From Streptomyces sp. RKND-216 (GTDB taxonomy: Bacteria; Actinomycetota; Actinomycetes; Streptomycetales; Streptomycetaceae), in assembly GCF_004795255.1 (NCBI RefSeq), contig NZ_SSBQ01000002.1:2296001-2360000 (forward strand): 64,000 bases of DNA, in the 5' to 3' direction. A program made the position numbers and the translations under genes. The notes beneath the pieces were generated by a model that saw only the letters and a list, made by a program, of their open reading frames with translations, did no database searches and was not told where the DNA came from. The first letter of the stretch is position 1, and every line of letters begins with the position of its first letter. Shown here piece by piece: positions 1 through 9,059 of this stretch.

Positions 1-152
1 GGAACCTCGGCGACGACTGAGGCGGAGGGTGCCAGCAGCGGACCCCCGGGGACTGCTTTGTGCTCCGACGGGGCTCGACTCAGCCGCCGGAGCGCGCCGC
101 TCGGCGCTTCCTCAGAACGCGTTCTGCATGCCACCCATACCCCCGCCCGCGG

Positions 153-184
153 GCCCCGGGGTGGGGGAAACCCCACCCCGGGGC
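153..184. terminator. Hairpin, probable terminator upstream of the first kinase gene
   Basis: A perfect 14-bp stem (GCCCCGGGGTGGGG and its complement) is closed by a GAAA tetraloop. It ends 13 nt before the first kinase start. There is no T-tract, as is common in Streptomyces. It probably ends a gene lying to the left of the window, but its position would also allow attenuation of the kinase transcript. Confidence 0.6.
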
Positions 185-197
185 GCCGAGGAGCCCC

Positions 198-1430
198 ATG
201 GCGGTCGGGTCCGGCGCCGGGCAGGCTGGGCGCATGACCGTGAGGGATCCGCAGCCGGGCGAGCAGCCGGCCAGAGCGGCCGACGCGCCCCTGCCCGCAC
301 CGCGCGCGCCGCTGAGCGCGCAGACGTGGCGGGAGATCGCCCACCTGCTGAGCAACATGCCGGTGGACGTCGTCGGCTTCGTGTACGTGGCGGCCGCGCT
401 GTACGTCAGCGCCGTGCTGTCGTTCACCGTCGTCGGCCTGCCACTGCTGGCTCTGGGGCTGCTGGGGTGCCGGGGGCTGGGAAGGATCGAGCGGCGGAGG
501 GTGCGCGCGCTGCTGCGCGTGCGGATCGACGAGCCGAGTCCGTTGCGCACCCGCGAGAAGGGCTTCTTCGCGTGGCTGTGGGCACGGCTCAAGGACCCGG
601 TGGCGTGGCGCGGTTCGCTGTACGGCCTGATCCGTCTGCCGTGGGGGATTCTCACCTTCACGGTGGCGTTGGTGAGCCTGTTCGTGGCGTGGCCTGCGCT
701 GCCGTGGGTGGCGCGGGGGCTGACGAACGTGGACCGGGCGATGGCGCGGGCACTGCTGTCGCCGTCGGACGAGCTGGAGCGGCGGATCGCCGAACTCGAG
801 TCGGACCGGGGGGTGGTGGTCGACACCGCCGCCGCCGACCTGCGCCGCATCGAACGCGACCTGCACGACGGCGCCCAGGCCCGCCTGGTCTCCCTCGCCA
901 TGGAACTCGGCCTCGCCAGGGAGAAGCTTCTGGAGGACCCCGAGGCGGCAGCGAAAATGGTCGGCGAGGCTCACGGCGAGGTGAAGCTGGCCCTCCAGGA
1001 GCTGCGCGACCTCGCCCGCGGCATCCACCCCGCCATCCTCACCGACCGCGGCCTCGGCCCCGCCCTCACCACCCTCTCCCGACGCTGCACCGTCCCTGTC
1101 ACCGTGACCGCCGACCTGAGCGAACGGCCCGCGCCCGCGATCGAGGGCATCGCGTACTTCACCGTCTCCGAGCTGCTCCAGAACGTCAGCAAGCACAGCG
1201 GCGCCCGGAAGGCCGCGGTGGAGGTGTGGCGGTCGGCCGGGCGGCTGATGCTCCAGGTCACCGACGACGGGAAGGGCGGCGCGGGCGCCCGGCCCGGGTC
1301 CGGGCTGGACGGGCTGGCGGAACGGCTGAACGCCGTCGACGGACTGCTCGTCGTCGACTCCCCCACGGGCGGGCCGACCACCGTCACCGCCGAGCTGCCG
1401 TGGCGCGCACGGGAGCGCGCGGGTCGATGA
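198..1430 (+). CDS. Sensor histidine kinase, NarL type, shortened sensor (HK1)
   Basis: Membrane histidine kinase of about 410 aa that would phosphorylate the response regulator encoded at 3030. The N-terminal part has hydrophobic segments typical of the Streptomyces 'sensor' domain. The dimerisation/phospho-acceptor region (HisKA_3) carries DLHDGAQARL with the predicted phospho-His near residue 223. The ATPase domain shows an N-box (ELLQNVSKHSG) and G-boxes (DDGKGG, GSGLDGLAERL). The ATG at 198 is chosen because GAGGAG lies 5 nt upstream; an in-frame ATG at 234 has no clear ribosome site. Compared with its neighbour HK2 it lacks about 45 residues, the extracytoplasmic loop and part of a membrane helix, so its input sensing is probably altered. 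Its TGA lies 38 nt before the HK2 start. Confidence 0.9.
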   Translation: MAVGSGAGQAGRMTVRDPQPGEQPARAADAPLPAPRAPLSAQTWREIAHLLSNMPVDVVGFVYVAAALYVSAVLSFTVVGLPLLALGLLGCRGLGRIERRRVRALLRVRIDEPSPLRTREKGFFAWLWARLKDPVAWRGSLYGLIRLPWGILTFTVALVSLFVAWPALPWVARGLTNVDRAMARALLSPSDELERRIAELESDRGVVVDTAAADLRRIERDLHDGAQARLVSLAMELGLAREKLLEDPEAAAKMVGEAHGEVKLALQELRDLARGIHPAILTDRGLGPALTTLSRRCTVPVTVTADLSERPAPAIEGIAYFTVSELLQNVSKHSGARKAAVEVWRSAGRLMLQVTDDGKGGAGARPGSGLDGLAERLNAVDGLLVVDSPTGGPTTVTAELPWRARERAGR

Positions 1431-1468
1431 CGACCCGGTCCGAGGAGTCCGAGGAGAGGGCGACGACC

Positions 1469-2833
1469 ATGACGTACACCGCTGTTCCGTCGGCCGCCGG
1501 CCGCGGCGCCGCCGCAGCCCGTCGCGGGCCGCTGGCCCGGCTGCTGCTCGCACCGGTCTCCGGCCGTGCATGGCGGGAGTACGGGTACGTCGCGACCGGC
1601 ATGGTCGTGGCGCCGTTCGCCTTCGCGTTCGCCGTGGCGATGCTGTCCGCCGGCGCGGGGCTGCTGGTCACGTTCCTCGGTGTGCCGGTGCTGGCCGCGG
1701 GCCTGGCCGGCTGCCGGGCGCTGGGGCGGCTGGAGCGGGCCCGCGCCCGGGCGCTGCTGGGCATAAGGGTCGACGAGCCGGAACCCGTGCGGACTGCGCA
1801 GCGCAAACCGGGCGCGGTGGCGCTGATGGGTGCGGTGCTGCGGAGCGGGGTGTCGTGGCGGAGCATGCTGTACGCACTGCTGCACTTCCCGTGGGCGGTG
1901 TTCACCTTCTCCCTGACGGTGAGTCTCCTCGCCACCGGCTGGACGGCGTTCCTCTATCCGGCCTGGCACTGGGTGTTCCCCACCTTCACCGACCAGCCGG
2001 GCCTCCAGATGTGGGAGGCCCGCCCCGGCGAGAACGGGTACGTGGAGACGCCGACCGATCTGGTGATGGCATGCACGGCCGGTCTGCTCGTGGTACTGGC
2101 CACGCCGTGGCTGGTCCGGGGGCTGACGACGGTCGACCGGCTCGCCGTGCACGGGCTCCTGGGACCCTCCCGGCTGACGACCCGGGTGCGGGAGCTGGAG
2201 TCGGACCGGGGGGTGGTGGTCGACACCGCCGCCGCCGACCTGCGCCGCATCGAACGCGACCTGCACGACGGCGCCCAGGCCCGCCTGGTCTCCCTCGCCA
2301 TGGAACTCGGCCTCGCCAAGGAGAAACTCCTCGAAGACCCCGAAGCCGCCGCCCGCATGGTCGACGACGCCCACGGAGAGGTGAAACTCGCCCTCACCGA
2401 ACTCCGCGACCTCGCCCGCGGCATCCACCCCGCCATCCTCACCGACCGCGGCCTCGGCCCCGCCCTCACCACCCTCTCCCGACGCTGCACCGTCCCCGTC
2501 ACCCTCACGGTGGACCTCGGTGCGGCCCGCCCCGCACCGGCGATCGAGGGGATCACCTACTTCACAGTGTCGGAACTCCTGCAGAACATCGGAAAGCACG
2601 CTGGCGCCGAGCACGCGGTCGTCGACGTGTGGTGCACGGCGGACCGGCTGCTGCTCCAGGTGACCGACGACGGCAGGGGCGGCGCACAGGCGTCCCCCGG
2701 GTCCGGGCTGGCGGGGCTGGCGGAACGGCTGGACGCCGTCGACGGACTGCTCGTCGTCGACTCCCCCACGGGCGGACCGACCACCATCACCGCCGAGCTG
2801 CCGTGGCGGGACCCGGACCCGGCGCCCCGCTGA
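1469..2833 (+). CDS. Sensor histidine kinase, NarL type (HK2)
   Basis: Second kinase, 454 aa, paralogous to HK1 and in the same transcript. The N-terminal half holds several membrane helices with a loop near residues 165-205 that HK1 lacks. HisKA_3 has DLHDGAQARL (His near residue 266), and the C-terminal ATPase has ELLQNIGKHAG, DDGRGG and GSGLAGLAERL. The ATG at 1469 has GAGGAGAGG about 9 nt upstream; an alternative ATG at 1427 overlaps the HK1 stop codon and would add 14 residues. Two stretches of 121 bp and 92 bp are identical to HK1 at the same 1400-bp offset, which points to tandem duplication with gene conversion. The stimulus is unknown. Confidence 0.9.
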   Translation: MTYTAVPSAAGRGAAAARRGPLARLLLAPVSGRAWREYGYVATGMVVAPFAFAFAVAMLSAGAGLLVTFLGVPVLAAGLAGCRALGRLERARARALLGIRVDEPEPVRTAQRKPGAVALMGAVLRSGVSWRSMLYALLHFPWAVFTFSLTVSLLATGWTAFLYPAWHWVFPTFTDQPGLQMWEARPGENGYVETPTDLVMACTAGLLVVLATPWLVRGLTTVDRLAVHGLLGPSRLTTRVRELESDRGVVVDTAAADLRRIERDLHDGAQARLVSLAMELGLAKEKLLEDPEAAARMVDDAHGEVKLALTELRDLARGIHPAILTDRGLGPALTTLSRRCTVPVTLTVDLGAARPAPAIEGITYFTVSELLQNIGKHAGAEHAVVDVWCTADRLLLQVTDDGRGGAQASPGSGLAGLAERLDAVDGLLVVDSPTGGPTTITAELPWRDPDPAPR

Positions 2834-3029
2834 GGCGCTCTGCGGGGCACGTTGCCCGCGCCCCGTGCGGCCACGTGTGGTGCCGTAGCGCGCGGCCCGC
2901 TCCCTCGTGCGCCGCGTGCGCCGCCGCGCAACCCTTCCGGAGCACGGCGGCGTCCCCCCGGCGAGGAGGCCCGCTGGGATACTGGGAGCGCCGGGATGCG
3001 CCCGGCGCGGGTGGGGGCCGGGGAGCCAC

Positions 3030-3725
3030 ATGGAGGACAGGGTGCGTGTCGTCATCGCCGAGGACTCGGTGCTGCTGCGGGAGGGGCTGACCCGACTGCT
3101 CACCGACCGTGGCCACGAGGTGGTCGCGGGCGTCGGCGACGCGGAAGCGCTGGTCAAGACGATCGACGAGCTGGCCTCCGACGGTTCCGGGGGCGGGAGC
3201 GGGTCCGGCGGGCTGCCGGACGTGGTGGTGGCGGACGTGCGGATGCCGCCGACGCATACCGACGAGGGTGTGCGGGCGGCGGTGGCGCTGCGCCGGGCGT
3301 ACCCGGATCTGGGGGTGCTGGTGCTGTCGCAGTACGTGGAGGAGCAGTACGCGACCGAGCTGCTGGCCGGCTCCAGTCACGGGGTGGGCTATCTCCTGAA
3401 GGACCGGGTGGCGGACGTCCGCGAGTTCGTCGACGCGGTCGTGCGGGTGGCGCGGGGCGGCACGGCGCTGGACCCGGAGGTGGTGGCGCAGCTCCTGGGC
3501 CGCAGCCGCAAGCAGGACGCGCTTGCCGGGCTGACGCCGCGGGAGCGCGAGGTGCTGGGCCTGATGGCGGAGGGGCGGACGAACTCGGCGGTCGCCGCGC
3601 AGCTCGTCGTCAGCCACGGCGCGGTGGAGAAGCACGTCAGCAACATCTTCATGAAGCTCGGGCTCTCCCCGAGTGACGGAGATCACCGGAGGGTGCTGGC
3701 GGTTCTCCGTTACCTGAATTCCTAG
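3030..3725 (+). CDS. LuxR/NarL-family response regulator
   Basis: Response regulator of 231 aa, the expected partner of one or both upstream kinases. The receiver domain begins VRVVIAEDSVLLREGL (acidic pocket E-D) and has the phospho-acceptor Asp near residue 69 in VVVADVRMPP; LKDRV supplies the conserved Lys. A Gly/Ser-rich insertion (residues about 51-63) lies before the phosphorylation strand. The C-terminal LuxR helix-turn-helix reads LTPREREVLGLMAEGRTNSA with recognition helix VEKHVSNIFMKLGL. The ATG at 3030 has GGGAG 5 nt upstream. It is separated from HK2 by 196 nt, so it may have its own promoter. Confidence 0.93.
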   Translation: MEDRVRVVIAEDSVLLREGLTRLLTDRGHEVVAGVGDAEALVKTIDELASDGSGGGSGSGGLPDVVVADVRMPPTHTDEGVRAAVALRRAYPDLGVLVLSQYVEEQYATELLAGSSHGVGYLLKDRVADVREFVDAVVRVARGGTALDPEVVAQLLGRSRKQDALAGLTPREREVLGLMAEGRTNSAVAAQLVVSHGAVEKHVSNIFMKLGLSPSDGDHRRVLAVLRYLNS

Positions 3726-3870
3726 GTCAGAAAGGGCGCTGGGGAATCCCGTTCCCGGTAAATCTGTTGTTTGTCTCAGAATCCGTTCCACTATGTGGCC
3801 GGGGCAAGGAAGGCGAACCTTACCCACGTACGATGTCGACGAGCCGCAGCCTCGAGGGAGGTCCGAATCC

Positions 3871-5820
3871 GTGACCAGTCAGGTCAACAGTCCAGCCGGC
3901 GCAGAGACCGGCGCCGGACAGCCGTCCCCGGCCGGGGCGGAGACCGTGAAGGAGGTCCGCCGACTGGACCGGGTGATCATCCGGTTCGCGGGTGACTCCG
4001 GCGACGGCATGCAGCTCACGGGTGACCGGTTCACCTCGGAGACCGCCTCGTTCGGCAACGACCTCTCCACGCTCCCGAACTTCCCCGCCGAGATCCGCGC
4101 CCCCGCCGGCACCCTGCCGGGCGTCTCCAGCTTCCAGCTGCACTTCGCGGACCACGACATCCTCACCCCGGGCGATGCGCCGAACGTGCTGGTCGCGATG
4201 AACCCGGCGGCACTGAAGGCAAACCTCGGCGACGTGCCGCGCGGTGCGGAGGTGATCGTCAACACCGACGAGTTCACCAAGCGCGCGATGGCGAAGGTCG
4301 GCTACGAGGCCTCGCCGCTGGAGGACGGCTCGATGGACGGGTACAGCGTGCACCCGGTGCCGCTGACCACGCTCACCGTCGAGGCGCTGAAGAGCTACGA
4401 CCTGTCGCGCAAGGACGCCGGTCGCTCGAAGAACATGTTCGCGCTCGGGCTGCTGTCCTGGATGTACCACCGGCCGACGGAGTCGACCGAGAAGTTCCTG
4501 CGCACCAAGTTCGCCAAGCGGCCGGATCTGGCAGAGGCGAACGTCGCCGCGTTCCGCGCGGGCTGGAACTTCGGCGAGACCACCGAGGACTTCGCGGTCT
4601 CCTACGAGGTGGCCCCGGCGACCTCGGCGTTCCCGGCGGGCACCTACCGGAACATCTCCGGGAACCTGGCACTGTCCTACGGACTGGTCGCCGCGTCTCA
4701 GCAGGCGGACCTTCCGCTGTTCCTGGGCTCATACCCGATCACCCCGGCCTCGGACCTTCTGCACGAGCTGTCCAAGCACAAGAACTTCGGCGTGCGCACC
4801 TTCCAGGCCGAGGACGAGATCGCCGCGATCGGCGCGGCCCTGGGTGCGGCGTTCGGCGGTTCGCTGGGCGTGACCACCACCTCCGGCCCCGGTGTGGCAC
4901 TGAAGTCCGAGACGATCGGCCTCGCGGTGTCGCTGGAGCTGCCGCTGCTGATCGTGGACGTGCAGCGTGGCGGGCCCTCGACGGGTCTGCCGACCAAGAC
5001 CGAGCAGGCCGACCTGCTCCAGGCCATGTACGGGCGGAACGGCGAGGCGCCGGTGCCGATCGTCGCCCCCGCGACGCCGGCCGACTGCTTCACCGCGGCG
5101 CTGGACGCGGCGCGCATCGCGCTGACCTACCGGACCCCGGTCTTCCTGCTGTCCGACGGCTACCTCGCCAACGGCTCCGAGCCGTGGCGGGTGCCGGAGC
5201 CGGACGAGCTCCCGGACCTGCGCACCCAGTTCGCCACCACGCCGAACCACGAGCTGGCGGACGGCACTGAGGTGTTCTGGCCATACAAGCGCGACCCGCA
5301 CACGCTCGCCCGCCCGTGGGCGGTGCCCGGAACGCCCGGTCTGGAGCACCGGATCGGCGGCATCGAGAAGGCCGACGGCTCCGGCAACATCTCCTACGAC
5401 CCCGAGAACCACGACCGCATGGTGCGCACCCGCCAGGCCAAGGTGGACGGCGTCGAGGTCCCCGACCTGGTCGTGGACGACCCGACGACCGACGCCACCG
5501 ACGGTCCGGCGCGCGTGCTGGTGCTCGGCTGGGGCTCGACGTACGGCCCCATCACCGCCGGCGTGCGGCGCGTGCGGCGGGACGAGGGCCGGATCGCGCA
5601 GGCCCACCTGCGGTACCTCAACCCCTTCCCGAAGAACCTCGGCGAGGTCTTGCGGCGGTACGACAAGGTGATCGTCCCCGAGATGAACCTCGGACAGCTC
5701 ACCGCCCTGCTCCGCGCGAAGTACCTGGTCGACGCGCAGTCCTACACCCAGGTCCGCGGCCTGCCGTTCAAGGCCGAACAGCTGGCGGACTTCTTCAAGG
5801 AGGCCATCGGAAATGCCTGA
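3871..5820 (+). CDS. korA: 2-oxoacid:ferredoxin oxidoreductase, alpha (fused gamma-alpha) subunit
   Basis: Alpha subunit (649 aa) of a two-subunit 2-oxoacid:ferredoxin oxidoreductase, which oxidatively decarboxylates 2-oxoglutarate or another 2-oxoacid to the acyl-CoA while reducing ferredoxin. The N-terminal third is the gamma-type domain (GDSGDGMQLTGDRF near residue 40). The rest is the alpha pyrimidine-binding domain (GSYPITPASDLLHEL, then a C-terminal transketolase-like domain). GTG at 3871 is chosen because AGGGAGG lies about 9 nt upstream. The stop overlaps korB by 8 nt, so the two subunits are translationally coupled. Substrate preference cannot be read from the sequence; KorA is the usual annotation in Streptomyces. 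Confidence 0.93.
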   Translation: MTSQVNSPAGAETGAGQPSPAGAETVKEVRRLDRVIIRFAGDSGDGMQLTGDRFTSETASFGNDLSTLPNFPAEIRAPAGTLPGVSSFQLHFADHDILTPGDAPNVLVAMNPAALKANLGDVPRGAEVIVNTDEFTKRAMAKVGYEASPLEDGSMDGYSVHPVPLTTLTVEALKSYDLSRKDAGRSKNMFALGLLSWMYHRPTESTEKFLRTKFAKRPDLAEANVAAFRAGWNFGETTEDFAVSYEVAPATSAFPAGTYRNISGNLALSYGLVAASQQADLPLFLGSYPITPASDLLHELSKHKNFGVRTFQAEDEIAAIGAALGAAFGGSLGVTTTSGPGVALKSETIGLAVSLELPLLIVDVQRGGPSTGLPTKTEQADLLQAMYGRNGEAPVPIVAPATPADCFTAALDAARIALTYRTPVFLLSDGYLANGSEPWRVPEPDELPDLRTQFATTPNHELADGTEVFWPYKRDPHTLARPWAVPGTPGLEHRIGGIEKADGSGNISYDPENHDRMVRTRQAKVDGVEVPDLVVDDPTTDATDGPARVLVLGWGSTYGPITAGVRRVRRDEGRIAQAHLRYLNPFPKNLGEVLRRYDKVIVPEMNLGQLTALLRAKYLVDAQSYTQVRGLPFKAEQLADFFKEAIGNA

Positions 5821-6940
5821 GCAGCAGCTCACCGCGGTCCCGGAGGCGGGGGAGAACCACCAGGGGAGCCACCCCGGTAACCCCCTGCTCTCCCTGGTGC
5901 CGAAGGCCGAGGGCAAGCAGTCCATGAAGGACTTCAAGTCCGACCAGGAGGTCCGCTGGTGCCCCGGCTGCGGTGACTACGCCGTGCTCGCCGCCGTGCA
6001 GGGATTCATGCCGGAGCTGGGGCTGGCGAAGGAGAACATCTGCTTCGTCTCCGGCATCGGCTGCTCCTCGCGCTTCCCGTACTACATGAACACCTACGGG
6101 ATGCACTCCATCCACGGCCGCGCTCCGGCCATCGCCACGGGTCTCGCGGCCGCGCGGCGCGACCTGTCGGTATGGGTCGTCACCGGTGACGGCGACGCGC
6201 TGTCCATCGGCGGCAACCACCTCATCCACGCGCTGCGCCGCAACGTGAACCTCAAGATCCTGCTGTTCAACAACCGCATCTACGGTCTGACCAAGGGGCA
6301 GTACAGCCCGACCTCCGAGGCCGGGAAGATCACCAAGTCGACCCCGATGGGCTCGCTGGAGGCGCCGTTCAACCCGGTGTCGCTGGCGATCGGCGCCGAG
6401 GCGTCGTTCGTGGCCCGCACGGTCGACTCCGACCGCAAGCACCTCACCGAGGTGCTGCGGCAGGCCGCCGACCACCCGGGCACCGCCCTGGTGGAGATCT
6501 ACCAGAACTGCAACATCTTCAACGACGGCGCCTTCGAGGTGCTGAAGGACAAGAAGCAGGCGCTGGAGGCGGTGATCCGGCTCGAGCACGGACAGCCGAT
6601 CCGGTTCGGCGCCCCGGCGGAGGACGGCCTGGGCGCGAAGGGCGTCGTGCGCGACCCTGCGACCGGCGACCTGCAGATCGTGGACGTCACCGAGGCGGGC
6701 ACCGACGGCGTGCTGGTGCACGACGCACACGCCGAATCGCCCACCACGGCCTTCGCCCTCTCCCGGCTGGCCGACCCGGACACGCTGCACCACACGCCGA
6801 TCGGCGTGCTCCGCAACGTGCGCCGGCCGGTCTACGAACAGGAGATGGAGGAGCAGTTGGAGGCCGCCGTGGAACAGAACGGCAAGGGCGACCTCGGTGC
6901 ACTGCTCGCCGGCAGGGACACCTGGACGGTCGTCGGCTGA
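5813..6940 (+). CDS. korB: 2-oxoacid:ferredoxin oxidoreductase, beta subunit (TPP-binding)
   Basis: Beta subunit (375 aa) that binds thiamine diphosphate and an Fe-S cluster. RWCPGCGDYAVLAAV near residue 48 gives the first cluster cysteines, and GDGDALSIGGNHL with the following NNRIYGLTKGQ is the TPP/Mg motif. It has a Gln/Glu-rich N-terminal tail of about 40 residues before the conserved domain. The start ATG lies inside the last codons of korA. In aerobic actinobacteria this enzyme can complement or replace 2-oxoglutarate dehydrogenase and is a source of reduced ferredoxin. No ferredoxin gene is adjacent. Confidence 0.94.
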   Translation: MPEQQLTAVPEAGENHQGSHPGNPLLSLVPKAEGKQSMKDFKSDQEVRWCPGCGDYAVLAAVQGFMPELGLAKENICFVSGIGCSSRFPYYMNTYGMHSIHGRAPAIATGLAAARRDLSVWVVTGDGDALSIGGNHLIHALRRNVNLKILLFNNRIYGLTKGQYSPTSEAGKITKSTPMGSLEAPFNPVSLAIGAEASFVARTVDSDRKHLTEVLRQAADHPGTALVEIYQNCNIFNDGAFEVLKDKKQALEAVIRLEHGQPIRFGAPAEDGLGAKGVVRDPATGDLQIVDVTEAGTDGVLVHDAHAESPTTAFALSRLADPDTLHHTPIGVLRNVRRPVYEQEMEEQLEAAVEQNGKGDLGALLAGRDTWTVVG

Positions 6941-7074
6941 ACGGGCCGACGGGCCGCACGGTTCCGCAGTCTCGACGGGACCTCGCACGTCATGACCGTT
7001 AAGCGAAAACGGGAATGACAGGCGGGGTCCCTCGGCGTTACCTTCGACGAATCGTTTCTTCCGGAGGTGTGCCC

Positions 7075-8088
7075 ATGTCGTCGTCGAGCGAGACCCGCGG
7101 CGGTCTGGTCTACGGAATCGCCGCGTACGGCCTGTGGGGGCTCCTTCCGCTCTACTGGCACCTCCTCAAGTCCACCGGCGCGACGGAAGTGCTCGCGCAC
7201 CGCATGGTGTGGTCGCTGCCCACCGCGCTGCTGCTGCTCGCCGCGCTGCGCCGCTGGACGTGGATACGCGCCCTGGTGCGGCAGCCCCGCACGCTGGGAC
7301 TGCTGCTGCTCGCCGCGATCTTCATCTCCCTGAACTGGGGCATGTTCATCTGGTCGGTCACCCAGGAGCGCGTCCTGGAGGCCTCGCTGGGCTACTTCAT
7401 CAACCCGCTGGTCTCCATCGCCTTCGGCGTCCTCCTGCTCCGTGAACGCCTGCGTCCCGCCCAGTGGACGGCCGTCGGCATCGGCGCGATCGCCGTGGGC
7501 GCGCTCTCCGTCGGCTACGGCCAGGTGCCGTGGCTGTCCATCGCCATGGCATTCAGCTTCGCCACCTACGGGCTGGTCAAGAAGCACGTGAAACTGGAGG
7601 GAGTGGAGAGCTTCAGCGCCGAGACGGCCCTGCAGTTCCTGCCCGCCCTCGGCTTCCTGATCTACCTCGCCGCCCAGGGCCAGGCCAGCTTCACCACGGA
7701 GGGCCCCGGCCACGCCGCGCTCCTCGCGCTCTCCGGACTGGCCACCGCCGTGCCCCTGATCCTCTTCGGCAACGCGGCCGTTCGCCTGCCGCTGTCCACG
7801 ATCGGGCTGCTGCAGTACATGGCGCCGGCGTTCATGTTCGTGCTCGGGGTGACCCTGTTCCACGAGCCGATGCCGCCGGAGCGGCTGACCGGCTTCCTGC
7901 TGGTGTGGGCCGCGCTCGCCCTGCTCACCTGGGACGCGCTGCGGGCCGCCCGCCGGGGGCGGCGGGCGCTGCGCGAGGTGCGCGGCGCGGGTGCGGGTGC
8001 GGGTGCGGGTGCGAGGGCCGCGCGGCAGGCGGCGGGGGCGGAGCCGCTTGCGGCCTGCGGCGAGGGGCGGGGCCCGGGGCGGGGCTGA
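7075..8088 (+). CDS. rarD: RarD-type EamA/DMT transporter
   Basis: Integral membrane protein (337 aa) of the drug/metabolite transporter superfamily, RarD branch. The opening GIAAYGLWGLLPLYWHLL is typical, and hydrophobic helices run through to about residue 300. RarD proteins were linked to chloramphenicol resistance, but the physiological substrate is unknown. The ATG at 7075 has GGAGG 7 nt upstream. The cytoplasmic C-terminal tail is low-complexity and contains four tandem GCGGGT hexamers coding Ala-Gly repeats, so tail length may vary between strains. It stands alone on its transcript. Confidence 0.9.
   Translation: MSSSSETRGGLVYGIAAYGLWGLLPLYWHLLKSTGATEVLAHRMVWSLPTALLLLAALRRWTWIRALVRQPRTLGLLLLAAIFISLNWGMFIWSVTQERVLEASLGYFINPLVSIAFGVLLLRERLRPAQWTAVGIGAIAVGALSVGYGQVPWLSIAMAFSFATYGLVKKHVKLEGVESFSAETALQFLPALGFLIYLAAQGQASFTTEGPGHAALLALSGLATAVPLILFGNAAVRLPLSTIGLLQYMAPAFMFVLGVTLFHEPMPPERLTGFLLVWAALALLTWDALRAARRGRRALREVRGAGAGAGAGARAARQAAGAEPLAACGEGRGPGRG
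7987..8010 (+). repeat. Hexanucleotide tandem repeat (GCGGGT)x4 inside rarD
   Basis: Four perfect in-frame GCGGGT units encode (Ala-Gly)4 in the RarD cytoplasmic tail. Slippage would lengthen or shorten the tail in two-residue steps without a frameshift. Confidence 0.8.
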
Positions 8089-8445
8089 CGCCGGGGCCGG
8101 GTGGGGTTGTTCCCGGTGGCTGGTGTGTGTGGGTGTGGGTCGGGGGCGTGGGCTGCGGTCCGGGCCGACGACCCGGAAACCCATGATTTACGGGCCGCGT
8201 TCTCGGCGAACGTTGGGCACGACTCTTACTTCGCGGCCCACACATCACGGGCAAGTGTTTCCGGGCGCATCGGCCCTGCCCTCCGCCCACGCCCCCTCAT
8301 GTCCGTCACGGCTCCCCGCCCACCCCGCGCCCTTGAGAGGGAGGGGACGGGGGGCTGGGCGTGGCCAGGCCCCGACCTCGTCGCTGGGAAGGGTGGGGAA
8401 GTGAGGCTTGACTTGAAGTCATATTGAACTTCTACGGTCGATCTC
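8089..8445. other. Intergenic region, rarD to MarR gene
   Basis: Spacer of 357 bp. It begins with a GT-rich low-complexity stretch (about 8117-8142). Apart from the palindromic promoter area next to the MarR gene, I see no open frame with credible coding bias, no tRNA and no strong hairpin. Confidence 0.5.
8408..8438 (+). promoter_or_regulatory. Putative promoter/operator of the MarR gene
   Basis: TTGACT at 8408-8413 resembles a -35 box, and TACGGT at 8433-8438 is a weak -10 with 19-bp spacing. Two imperfect palindromes sit here: GACTTGAAGTC (8410-8420) and GAAGT-N8-ACTTC (8415-8432). MarR proteins commonly autoregulate through such sites, so self-repression is plausible but inferred. Confidence 0.4.
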
Positions 8446-8904
8446 ATGGAGTACTCACACAGCGACACCGACCTGATCAAGCAGCCCATCGGCTACTGGA
8501 GTTGGGCGGCCCACAAGGCCGTCATCGCGCGCACCCGGGCCGCTCTGGCCGGGATCGGTATCACCCAGCCGCAGTGGTGGGCCCTCGCGCAGGTGGCGAA
8601 CGCCGAAGCCGCAAAGACTCGTGACGAGGTGTCCAGCCTCCTCCGGGGGTACCTCGACACCGGCCGGGAGGCCATGGACTCGGAGATCGACACGATCATC
8701 ACCCAGGGCTGGATCACGGAGGATGCGGAGGGGCGGCTGGGCATCACGGCTGAGGGCCGGACGTTCTTCGACGAGGCCGCCGCCCTGCAGGGCGAACTCT
8801 GGGCGGAACGGCACGCGGGGATCTCCGACGAGGAGTACCTGACCACCCTCAAGGTGTTGCAGCGGTTCATCCGCAACACGGGCGGACACGCTTGGCACCA
8901 CTAG
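8446..8904 (+). CDS. MarR-family transcriptional regulator
   Basis: Small winged-helix protein, 152 aa, with the MarR arrangement: an N-terminal helix (QPIGYWSWAAHKAVIARTR), a DNA-binding core (ITQPQWWALAQVANAEA, then DSEIDTIITQGWITEDAEGRL as recognition helix and wing) and a C-terminal dimerisation helix. The ligand is unknown. The ATG is at 8446, with no strong ribosome site and only about 7 nt after a possible -10, so the transcript may be nearly leaderless. No divergent target gene is adjacent. Autoregulation is suggested by the palindromes just upstream. Confidence 0.85.
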   Translation: MEYSHSDTDLIKQPIGYWSWAAHKAVIARTRAALAGIGITQPQWWALAQVANAEAAKTRDEVSSLLRGYLDTGREAMDSEIDTIITQGWITEDAEGRLGITAEGRTFFDEAAALQGELWAERHAGISDEEYLTTLKVLQRFIRNTGGHAWHH

Positions 8905-9059
8905 CGTGCGGCCACCCCAGGGGTGGAGGCGCGAAGGGGGTATGACGCTTCGGGCGGGGCGGGCGGCGTACAACCGGGGCGGGCCGCCGTGGGTCCAGGT
9001 GGTTACGGATGGGCACACGCCCGGACTGACCAGCCGGGCCCCGACTCCGAGGAGAACGC

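Noticed and set aside
1..20. End of an upstream gene (possible ...NLGDD stop)
   Set aside because: Six codons are too few to support a call in GC-rich sequence.
971..3157. 728-codon open frame on the minus strand opposite the kinases
   Set aside because: GC-rich shadow frame: low-complexity Arg/Gly/Pro composition, no ribosome site, and the plus strand holds two clear kinases and a regulator.
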